Assembly: GCA_022829145.1 (NCBI GenBank)
Contig: CM040755.1
Span: 10,859,563-10,923,562 of the forward strand
Reading direction: 5' to 3'
Length of the DNA stretch: 64,000 nucleotides
Source: Albula goreensis
Taxonomy: Eukaryota > Chordata > Actinopteri > Albuliformes > Albulidae
The position numbers and the translations under genes are program-made. Positions 11,499 to 23,400 of this stretch are shown here, piece by piece; positions within the stretch are counted from its first letter, which is position 1; every line of letters begins with the position of its first letter. The notes below the pieces were generated by a model. The model saw only the letters and a program-made list of their open reading frames with translations. It did no database searches and had not been told where the DNA came from.

Positions 11499-14400
11499 CT
11501 GTGGGAGGTAGGGAAGAATGACGCCTTGAGCAACAGGACATAGTTTTGTACCTTGTTTCTTTTATAGCATCCTCAGCTGGAATGCCTAATGTTAACTGGG
11601 AATGTGATGACCCATTTCAGAAATAACATTCAACACAGTACAGAATGCAGAATGGCTACATTCCTACTTCTGAAAAGTTTCAAATGGTTCTGTTCTAATG
11701 CATACACCAAGTACTGTCCCTACAGAATATATCTATTGAACTGTACTGAGCAATAAGCATCTGATTGTTCCCCTTCTCTCACCTTTTATGAAACTGCTCT
11801 TTTTCGTGGAGGAACTTGGCGCCCGTGCGGTTGAAGTCCATCACGTCAGTGTGGGCTTTGCTCAGGTATTTGCTGGCCTCATGCTCCCCCTGGGCTTCCT
11901 TGGTCTGCCCACCCTCGGCGAAATCGTGGGCGCCCCCTCCCAGTCATTGGTGTCCTCGATCTTTAGGAAGCTGCCATAGCCGTCGTCCAACAGGGAGCCC
12001 TCGTCGTAGAAGAGGAGGCTGCGGGAGCGGACTGCAGTGACACACACACACCAGCAGAGGGAGTTAGTTGATGAACAGTTTTGAGAACCTGTTTTCCACA
12101 CCACATGGCCCTCCTCTGTATTGATAAATTCATTTCATCTATCTTTGCTCCAAAGATGCAGCCCCTAACTCCTAATAAAGACCTTACTGTGTTAGTTTCA
12201 CAATGCTGAATATATGGCTCAGATGTTCGATGCTCTAAATAACATCCATAAAGTAAAAATGTCTTATTTAATAATTTTCAGCTTTGATATGCTTTATTTT
12301 CATAAAAAATGCAACTAGAATGGTACTGATGAAAGCAATCCTGAACCACACAGCAATCAAAGGAACACTTTGTCCACTCCACAATATGAAGATTCATGAT
12401 TATGCATCAGCACTCCCATGATTCTCTGCGCTCCTATGGAGCAGTGCACATTAGTGACTCAGCTTTGTTCTGTGATCTCAGGTTTCCTTGGCAACCAGTC
12501 ATACTTCAGCCAATTGGAGCAATTGGAAGGAATCATAGTGCTCAACTGAGCTATCTCTCGAGTTCTCATGAGCCTGGCTTTGCTGAGCTCACATCATGCA
12601 GTCTGAATGAGCAACAGCTTGGACCACAGAGTCAGGACAACCACAGTCATGAAGACCACTGAATTCAAATCATGCTGGACTCATCAGGAGTCTTTATACA
12701 AATGCAAATGTATTGTAATGATAACAGTTGAAAGGATGAAAAAAATCATACACCTCATGAATTTATCCATTCCATATCCAAAATTTAATTTGATGGATTA
12801 CCTGAAGCCATTCCCATATTTCTATATATTTCTATATTTACATATGAACGGAAAATTGGCAAGCAGGCACCTTGAAATTGCAATCTTCCACCTCATAGCT
12901 AAGGGCCTACAATCCTGAAATAACTTTTATTGAAGGCAGATCTTAAATAATCAAAGAAAGGGATAAAGCGCTTTATAATTCCATGACTGTAGTGCCATTT
13001 TCTGAAACTAACCAGAATTAAACATTTAGAATAAAAGCTATTCTGATTTTCAGTGACTTATAAAGTTTTAAAACATAATAGATCATACCTCTAGCTTTTA
13101 ATGTAGTACTCCCGTTAATTGCATTTTTGAAGATGACTATACTTAAAATATGAGTTTGCATAGCACAAATTAACATTTCATAAATCAATTTTAGTCATTA
13201 AAAAAGTCTAGACTAGTCATTCAAAACGTCCAGACTTTAGTCATTCAAAAAGTCTGTGACCCACAGAAATGTCTCCTTAGTCCAGACCTGGAGGCCCTTC
13301 AGTCACATAGCTTTTTATAACTGCAAACTAAGGTTGACACTCCTCAAAACACTCTAAATGTTTTATACTTTCTTTAAATGGTTGGGGTTAGGTTGGGTTA
13401 CCCTTGGTTACCTCACCTAAGGGTGTGATTATATTTTTAAAAAGCTGATAGTCATGACTGTGCAGGCCGCTACAGATGTGGGGTTAGATTCAACTCAATG
13501 CACTTTGTCTCATTAAAGGCAAATGCAATTCAAGGAAAGACTTCAGTTTCTTTAAGGGCACATTCTATTCTGCTTCTAAATGAAAATGACACACTTTTTA
13601 AAAAATGCCAAGATTGATTGAATCTAGTACATGTATTGTTTCTGTAGTTACTACAGCAAAATAAAATCTTCCATCCAGTTATGCTGAACCTCTAAGCCAC
13701 ACATAGATTTTTTGGTTTTTCCAACAGCTACACTGAGTCTTATTAGTCAGTTAATTTTACAGCTGTACCTAAACTATGTGTACAGTCTGAATCCCAGGTA
13801 GGCCATGTCATTGCAGGAGGGAACAAGCACAAAAAATATTAATAAATCTTTAAAAAAAAACTAAAAATACCATAAAACTTCCAATAAACACCTAGTCTGA
13901 AATAGCCTATGACCACCACATTTCTGCAGATCAACGTCTGCCCCCATTGAAGGCTGAACGAGATGTTCGGGTTTCTGTGGGTAAAACATGCTACACATCT
14001 GCAGAAGAATATATATCACACAGCTATGATAGCAACACTTTTCGCTGTTAAGAAATATTTTATGGCAAAATGTGGATACCGGGGCTTTTATAGTTGCATT
14101 AATACAATATTTTACCATAAATTTGTATTCAGAATATAAGGCATTCAGCTTTATATCAGCATTTGGCTTTATAATCATTTGGGCTGTTATTGGAAGTTTT
14201 ACAGTAACTCGAATAAAAGCCAGCATAAACATCACAGCTGAATAGGTGGGTGATCATAACGAGTGTAACGAGCTGTCACGGTCAGGGAGTGGACGTACTC
14301 TGGCTAGCAGTGTAGACGTCAGCCGAAGGCAGGGGTGACGACCTCACTGTGTGAGACGGGGAGGAGAACTCGGGTAGGCAGGGCATGAAGGAGCCCAGAA

Positions 14401-17400
14401 CCAGGACAAAACACAGCGCCACCACCTGGCAGAGGAAACCAAACACTGTGAGCTTTGGCATTCCATCCACGCAAACACACCATGCTCTTAGCGCAGGTTT
14501 CCTTTCGGTCAATATAGTATAGTGGTCATGGAACTCCACGAACCGCTCAAGAGGCTACGGGTTTCATTCCGAGGTGGGGCAATTGTACCCTTGATGGATT
14601 GCATGCACAAAAATGGATGAAAGTGTCCACTAAATGCCCACAATTTAATTAAACGTTGAAGTGGCTGGAAGCTCATCCCAGTTTGAGGGGAATGAGTCAG
14701 TCAGCCATGTGCTGAATGCCCAGGGCACAGGACTCCTGTCTATGGCAGGGTTACATCTGCCCTGTCATGAGTCAAACAGCAAGGCAGTGTATTCCATCCA
14801 ATTAGTATCTGATCCGAATGACACCAGCAGTGCGACGCAGCAGTTTGGGAACACGACTACATTACCATAAGCTTAAGTGTGAGGAAAGAGAACACATAGA
14901 CCACTGCTATTATGCAAAACACAAGGTACTCAGATTGCACCTACACATGTTCAGTTGTGTACCTGAAATATCTTTTGATGGTAAAATCTGCTTTCAGACA
15001 AAAGCAATAGAGTAAAACATTATTGAGGCTTTCTCAATTTAGGTTATGAGTATGACATTTACTTCACTGTGAGAAGGTGCGATTTACCATAAGGCAAGTC
15101 CCAGTTTGAGTAGAGGCCATCTTGCAGGAGCGAGGAACTTTCCCTGCGACCAGAGCCTGAAGTTTCTGCAGTTGCTGGAGCAGAGACCTAACAGTAGAGA
15201 CAGAAATACACAAGTCAGGCTATGATAAACTGGGAGACAAATAGACAGACAATTTCTCTAAACCCATAATATTTGTCAATTTAGTGCAACGGCAGAATGA
15301 GCTCTTCACAGTAGTTCATATCTATTGAGTAATAACAATGCACTTCCTGGTCAATCTTTTACTTTAAAAATATTTTTATCTAATGTAACATGAATATGAT
15401 TTGGCTGATGTTATTCTTATTTATTTGCATGGGCACACTGGGGTAAATGTCGAATGAGTCTTTCTGAATCTGATATAATTATAGACAGTTTCCTCTTTGA
15501 TTATATGAGTAATAACCACCAGCACAGAACAAATTGGAAATCCGCTGACAATCACCCCAGGGCTGTTAATAACTTCATGTGTAATTAATCACTAAGTGAA
15601 GTCTACGGGGGAAACCAAAGACCGAATTAAAATCAATTCTGATCACACAGACAACACAGAGGTCTGAGCTGAGCCTCAGTCACTTAGTGTGGGCAATGAA
15701 TATACACACTCACACACATAAATACACACACATGCACACGCACACACACAGGATGGTACAGACACGCATCGCACATGCATGTGCATAATAATGAACTCTT
15801 AGCTGTGGTCTTCACAAATGCTGACTTTTGATGTATTCATTTAGCAAAACGCAGATCTCACACAACGCAGCACAAGAAGAGCCTCTCACAGACACAAACC
15901 TAAGATCATTTCTGAGAGAGCCAAACCAACCACATATGGATATTTCTGTGACTAACACATAGGTATTTATTCAATTAAATGCCTGAGGCAGCCGAAAACA
16001 ATGATGACACATCTGTCCTTAACACCCAACATCTACTTTAAATTCTGTATTTTGAAGAAGCTTTGTTTAACACATCTGAGTTGAAAAGATCATCCACGGA
16101 CAAATAATTCAGGGAGGTATGACGAAAATAGAAGAAGTACAGCAGAATTTTAACTGTATGCTTTTGTACAACCACAAAGTACAAGCTCCATGTGAATATA
16201 TATAGACTGCAAACCTCTTGCAATGCCTACACCCACAAGATACCCACACACACAATGTACACTGTATTTAACTCACATAAGGTCAAACGCTTGATGAGGA
16301 GCTTTCCTGGTATTGTTCTACACTATTATTTTCTTTTTAAACCTTTCTTTCCTTTAAACAAAATAGCTAATTGCAAAGGAACCTCAAGGTACTGAATACA
16401 ATAATATTAACATATAAAGATATAAAATGAATATGACTTCCACCCTTGTGACCATTGCAAAATTAATTCTTTACAATTATAGTATTGGTATGTTCTTAAA
16501 GTTCAGCGTGCCCAACAAGGTGTTTGTGTCCAAATGCTAGGCGAGATCTGAAGTGCCTGACGGCCAAGAAAAAATTATTTAGTGCTATTGCATATTTTTA
16601 CCAAAAGAGGACGCTGTTTCACAAGTGATGGTCTTGTGACCCATACCATGCATAATGAACATTCTATCGCTAAATACACGTCAGCGTTATAAATCTCACG
16701 CACATCATTGCAGTATGATACTACACATAGTATTAAGTTCTAGGAGCGGATAATAACAGAAGAGGAAAAAGTATATCGATTAAAACACTATACGCAAAAT
16801 GGTATGCAAAATGCTGCATATCACTTTTAAAGGGATAATAAAACAATACGTTACAAATTACACAAAGCAGTATGGATAAAAAGGTTGGCATTTTATACCT
16901 TCTGTGCCAATATGATTAAAACTCTATGCCCATTCTTCAGAGTAATAGTTTCATCAATAATTAATCAGTTAAACGAAACATCCAACCATTCAACTTAGTC
17001 CCTGCATAAAATGTGCCAAGTGTATTGCTTTTATGTAAACAGTGGCCAACTAATGTCTGAAGGGAGATTTGATGAACGCATAGTTTAAAATTCATTGTGA
17101 AATAAAAGAATCAGAGCGCTGTAGTCCGCTAGGGGATCAAGGACACGCCGTCCACACTCATTCTGGCGAGCAAACACACTTCTCATGGAAATTTCTGTAG
17201 GGGGAATGGTCCAATATGAGTAATTCTTATTGCGTCAATGTGTTTTAATTGAATCACCGTGGGCCAGTAATTTCAAGGTCGCATTCTGTAAATCACTTCG
17301 ATATTCCCCAGCCCCCCGAATGGACTTACTACGGTAGTAAAATGGCCATAAAAATTGCCTGCCATGACTACAACTGAAATATGTCGCCACTAGAATAAGT

Positions 17401-20400
17401 ACTGGAGAAATTTGGCCTCTGACACATTCGCGTCTCTCTCAGCTTTCATTTCAATAATTTCAAACTGCAAACAATTCGTCTACTGATAAATTGTGTTTCG
17501 AAGCGCTGCACGCGTGGCGTTGTAAACATCACAAAACAATGGAGGAATGGGGAAATCGCTTCAAATGGTCTCTGGTCCTGCCTCATCCACTGAAAATGAC
17601 AATAATCCCACTGTTTTTTCCCAATCCACTGTTGGAAATATAAACCCACGCGCCGCCTTGTTGGCTCGTGTGGGTTCTGTTTGAAGTCCTGAAAGAAGCT
17701 GAGTCAGATTGGTTTTCAAACTCGGTGGTTTTCACTCGCAAGCTTCCTACGTTCAGGAGGCCTTTCAACACAACATGTTGAGGGAGAAAAAAATCTTCTT
17801 TTATCTTTTACGTTTTAATTAAGGGGCGCCAATTTTCTTTCTCCTGTAGTGTCAATACAGACTACTGAAAATCTCTACTGTTAATTACAAAGCTTCCATT
17901 GTGCGTGTGTCTTTTTATTTAAGTATACTTCTTAAAAGTCTTGAAATATAAACACGGTAATATTCCGCCATCAACTGTCAGCTTTGCATAAAAAAGCACA
18001 CCAGGAGACAGTGCCTGACAAGGATTTTAATAGTTTTTGTGTAGCCGCACTTCTGTCGCATATTGAAAATATTAGGCATTTGATTTCGTGTGTAAACACA
18101 TGCTACTGCCAGTTTTAATTTTTCAGCAGTTTCTGAGCTGTACATGTCTAGAATGAGCCAGGTCCTGGTATTGCAGAGTCTGTGAATTTCTGAATCAACA
18201 ACCAAGTTATCTTTGAGGTTTTCATGTGCCTCCAAGTCCCATGTAAGTAAACTCCCTACAGTCAAGTAATCCTACTGAGACTCATAACATTTTAATTAGG
18301 TTTCATAAAACTCTGCAGCAGGCTCATTATGTGTATCCCATGTAACAGAGGCAATGTTATGACATTAAGATAAAGCTGGAGTCTTAACTGTCATCATGAG
18401 TGAACACTGAGGTAAAGGTGTAAGGATTCTTGAAAATAATTTGTGTGGCATTTTCTGCCCTTCGGTCAGCCTCTGGCAAACTGGGACACTTCTGAACATC
18501 CCTGTAATTAATGGACCCCTGGCCATATGTCAGATTATGGTAAAAAAAAAAAAAAAAAAAAGCCTCAGGTAGAATAAGAGCTGCACACCACCCCCTCCCT
18601 TAAATGGGATGCAGTGCCCAGTAAGGCTACAGTGGCTTTGAAATGGCATGGGCCCTCAAATGTGGGTTTCACCTTTACAGATACCTGGGTCACACCTGAG
18701 AGATGAGGCCTCCCAAGTGCTGATTCATGTCAGATATTTCATTTGTTTATTAAGAGTACCAGAGGAGCGAGTCCACGTGATTTACACTATAAGGTTAATA
18801 ACTCAGAGTGCAGAGAAGATGTAAACAACTACTACTACAACTAAGTATAAACATTGTACCTAATACCAACTACTGTGATAACAAACTATTACAACTACTA
18901 CTACTGCTGTTAATGAAGCTAAAGCTCTCTATAGTACAGCAGTGGGAAATGGCCTGTTACCATGGTCCTATTATTTCAGAAAATCACAGAACACCGGAGA
19001 GCCCTTTTATGTGGCAGGAGAAGCAGGAGGAGCTGTGCAACTCAAGGTGACCCCTGCATGCTGTCATACTCCTGAGATGTTAATGGCACATGCAGGGTGT
19101 TTATATCTGTCTCACGTAGGCTATGCTGTATCTCAGCGTGTCAGGGCCAGCCTGTCTACGTGCTTATTAATGTAAAATTAATATCAAAAAGGTGATCAAC
19201 CTGAAAGTAGTATTTTTTAACCTTTTCTATTTAATGAGGAATTAATATGTCTGTGTTCACATTCATCCTTGAGTATACTGCCACTAAGAATTGTTTTTGC
19301 ATTGTTTCATTGCACCAGTGCAATTGCACAATATACATTACATTACACAGACAGAGTAACAGATAACAAGAGTGGTCTAATTGTAGTTAGAAAATTGCCT
19401 AACATGAAACTTTCTTGCTTTAAATCATGTGATTTAAACTAATTTTCAGAGTTAAGTAGAATAGTACAACATGGATTTATGTGAACCTGTAACTACAGAT
19501 GAGAGAATGTGGATGGCTACCATATACCAAAAGTATCTGGCTTGGCGATTGAACCAATCACTGGATTGACAGTTTGTTGTGGCAAACCCCATTATATGCT
19601 ATCGGAACCTCACAGTACCACTTCACGGTACTAACTGCAAGCTATGAGTTACAAGCGCAGTGTCTGAACCAGTATACTACACCACTGCTCATGCAGTAGT
19701 TTTCAGACCACCTCCCATGCAGACAAACATAACTAAAGGTAAAGTCAGGGGCAGTTAGAGACCGGGTAATTGCAGCTAGAGGGGATCCGCAATGAGGTAT
19801 GCATTTATAAATTCAATCACGATTCAAATGACCATTTTATACGGTTAATACAAGTTAGCACTGACATGAGGCTTTCCCACGCTTGGCTGTAAATCCATTC
19901 AGCATACGTTTCAGTCCCATTAAAGTACCTTAACCAGGAACACTCTTCCCTGTGTACCAGGAGTAAGGTGTGTTCATTGTGCACATTGTAGATTTACAAA
20001 CCAGGATGTCCTTCTTTGCATGTATTATGCCTATGATGCAGCAAAGCCAGGTCTCTGCCTCTCTTTTGTAACTACTGCAAGAAATGCTGTTTCACAAAAG
20101 GTCACAGAAAATCCCGATAACTGCCATTTTAATTGCTTCAGAGTCGTATCAAAAGGAAGCTAATGAGCACTGGGGTCTAAATGCAGAAGGTAGGCACAAA
20201 AAGACTCTGAAGTAGAAAACTTTATTATTGCTTACATAATGTAAAATGTGAAAATAACAAAAAAGAAGTTCAGTGTGCAGTAGTGGAAGATATTTCAGCG
20301 AGCACTTTCATCTGTTTCATCATATTGTAATGAATGACATTTTCCTGACTGTGCAGGAATATACAGCGCTCTCGCTATCTGCATTCACATTTGTGGAACT

Positions 20401-23400
20401 GCCGATTTAAGCAGCAAGGGTTTTGCTTTTTGGGGGGACTGCTGGAGGAGAAACTGGGCTACAGATACTAAGTGCAGCTGAACGTTGTTTAGGAAGATTT
20501 TAATTTTTTTCCCCCCACACAATTTTTCACATGGGCATTTATAAGAACTATTAATTGATGTTGTGTTAATAGGTATTATTTACAATCGCAGAAAATTCAA
20601 TAAAACTGTAGACTGCAATTTTAAGCAGTCCCATTCTAAAGAGTATGCTCTGTCTACTCAGCTACCCAGCATGAATGATGCCTAAGTTATGTTCCCAGAT
20701 ATAACTGGTCAGAGAAATGCTCACATTCCACTCTCGTTTAATCAACACTCAAATCCCAGTCTGACACCAATGCCTCACCTGTTTGCACTCTCTAGGGTCT
20801 CAACCTTCTTCCAGAGCTCGTTGTTCTCAGATGTGTATGACTCGACCCTGCAGGACATGAGTCAACACACACGTTAGCAATCTTGCCACATGGACAGTGC
20901 CATTCCATGGCCTTTTAGGCAAAATTAGCCATGGTGCACACCATTGGCCATCTGGAAAGAAGAAGATCTCCGCAGAATTAGTCTAATGCTTTCATAAGGT
21001 AGGAATGTTTGAGCTTTAATGAATCAGCTTTGTCAATACCGAACAACTGACCGCACTGATGCTTTTGTAAGGATTGGTTCTATCTGACACATATGGTTCA
21101 CAGTCAATAGATCCACGGCACTGCCAGTTGGTGAGTAACAGCAATAAGGCAATAGAGGGGAACGAGAGGTTCTGTTTCTTGCTCACTTTTTCTCCAGGCA
21201 CTCCACGTACTCCTTCTTCTTCCTGCGGCTCTCCTGGGCAGAGATCTGAGGAGGAATTAAGAGGATGCCCAGAGAAATAATCAACACAAACCCCAAGGCC
21301 AGAAGACTCAACAAACTATTATAAGGACCAATTACCATGTCCAAATACTGTACAATCACCCCGGGGAGAGAAGGAATACAGTGGAATGGATGGATTAGGG
21401 TGCTAAGGATGTGGCTACCTTGTTTTTTATCTTCCGACGGACCCTCTTAAGTGCCTTCTCCTCTGTCTTGGTGAGGGGCAGCTTGTTGGGGACAGGATAA
21501 CCCTCTGCGATGAGGGTGCGTTTCTCCTCCTCTGTCAGCATTAAGGGCCCTGAGGTTCCCTGCAGCTTCTGCAGAGCGAACGAGGAGGAGTCAGGAGTCC
21601 AGTGCGACACAAGCCACACACGATAACATTCAGCGTTAAGATTACCTTTCTGGAAGTGTAACCACAAATCCGAGGTAGTCACATCTGAGTTTCCAATTCA
21701 CCCCTGACCTACTTTACCTCAGCAATAGACTCTATTTTATCCATGTTTAGCTAGTGATGGCTCCAGACCTCCCCAGACACCATGGAGAATTATGACATCA
21801 CCAACCCCCTTGAAAGTATAAGATGCACAGGGGTCCACTACACTAGCATGCATGTTTGCTTGCAAGAAAAGAACAGTTTCATATCTCTAAAGAAAAATTA
21901 ATAATAGTAATAATAATAATAACAGTGCATTTACAAATGGCCTCTCATCTCATGGTCTCACTGCACAGCCAATAATAACTTAGGCTTTTCAAACCTCAAT
22001 AAACCTCTAATAATTAATGTCAGAACAGTGAAGAAAAGCTAAATTGATGGTGAACAAAACAACAATTAAATTATTTATTTTAAGTTGAGTACGAGTTGTA
22101 CCAAAATGTGCTGACACTGCATATTCCTTGATCAAACACACATCTAGAAACAGCTGTTTCAAGGCAAGTTGATTTAAAAATGTGGTAGAACAAAAGTGCA
22201 AGTTGGCCACATGCTAACAGTGCATTTAAACCAGTCGGAGCGCATGTCAGGATTGGTGCTGGGATGGTCTCAGAAGCAGTGGTGTATTGGGGGTCTGTTT
22301 AATGAGGTGTTAAGACCACAGTCCCTACTATAATGGACAAAGGGAGCTCTGCCAGCCATTCCAGGAGAGTGCAGCAGCTGGCAGGTCATCCAGCACTGTT
22401 CTACGCTGCTGTGTGGGTGGTTTAGCTGGGGGTGCTCATGCAACAGTGACTGTTCAGTGTGAGTGTAAAAAAATACACTCACAGAGCAGAGCCATCAGCA
22501 TGCACATACCATATGTCTGAGAGTGGCTGAGTCAGCACAGAAACACACAGGGGATCACCCACATGCACACACACACACACAAACATGCACATAAACACGT
22601 GCACACACAAAAAACTACATATACACACAGACCTATATGCACACCCGCACACACAAACAGAAAATAAGGAGCCCTGAGTCAACCATTTCTCATCTCTGCA
22701 TTCTTTTAATCCTTATTATATAAATGGGTGACCCGATTTAGCCCACTGCATCTTGAGCTCAGTTGAGCACAGATGAAATATAAATCTCTGCTGACTTCGG
22801 TATTTGGCTGGAATTGGGATTTGGTGAAAAGGTGGGGAAGACTGGCAGATATCCAAGGCACATCCAGACATCCTTGAAAGTTTCTTAAGGATGCACAGCA
22901 CCCCGAGGGCGGGAGTCATGCAGGTTCATATGCCGGAAGGGAACACCTGAATGCAGAACTGTGCATAAAATCAGTATCTAATGTTAACAGTGACTCCTGC
23001 CCCATGAGTAATGAGGACTGGAGTCTAAAGATGTTGGGCTACATCCCAGAAATGGCTGTCACCCTGGAGCTGAGACTTTTGGGAGTAGCACAGCAGTATC
23101 CTGAGGGGACACTGATAGAAGACGACCAGGGGCAGAGGTGTACTTACATGAGGGGCAGTGAGGAGTGGCGAGGAGGAGATGGCGGCGGATGTTCGGGGCT
23201 GGAGACGGGCTGGGCTGGATGGGGGCAGGGATCGGGGGCTCTGGGAGCCGTCGCTGTCGCTTCCATGGCTGCTGGGGGGGGTGGGTGGAAGTTGGAGCTG
23301 CTCCTCTGTAATGATGGAAGGGGGGCAGGGAAGGGGGTCAAAGGTCACATACCTGAAAACACACCTCCACATATACAGCAGTAATCAGATAAAGCCACAC

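Larger units (their letters stand above)
15188..20778 (-). other. creb3l1 intron 8 (5.6 kb)
   Basis: GT-AG intron between the two zipper exons. It contains a CA-rich tract (15700-15750), an A20 run (18542-18561) and TAC/AAC trinucleotide-rich sequence near 18826-18906. A TGACGTG core (UPRE/CRE half) reads on the minus strand at about 16684-16678. No extra exon recognised. Confidence 0.78.
21569..23147 (-). other. creb3l1 intron 5 (1.6 kb)
   Basis: GT-AG intron. It contains a (TAA)n tract at 21898-21922 and an imperfect CA-rich tract at about 22560-22660. Nothing else recognised. Confidence 0.78.

Noticed and set aside
11128-11541. 137-codon open frame, minus strand
   Set aside because: It covers the exon 12/3' UTR region in the wrong phase, ends in a phenylalanine run encoded by the T25 tract, and has no recognisable domain.
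15833-15870. Possible reversed SINE tail (GCGTTTTGCTAAATGAATAC)
   Set aside because: Only the last dozen bases resemble the tail and nothing upstream matches.
19540-19690. Possible minus-strand tRNA-derived SINE (GTGGTGTAGTATACTGG and GGTTCAATCGCC)
   Set aside because: The A-box-like and B-box-like parts are about 125 bases apart, too far for a tRNA-type promoter, and no typical tail was found.
23004-23384. 126-codon open frame, plus strand
   Set aside because: Antisense of creb3l1 exon 5, glycine/tryptophan-rich composition, no domain.
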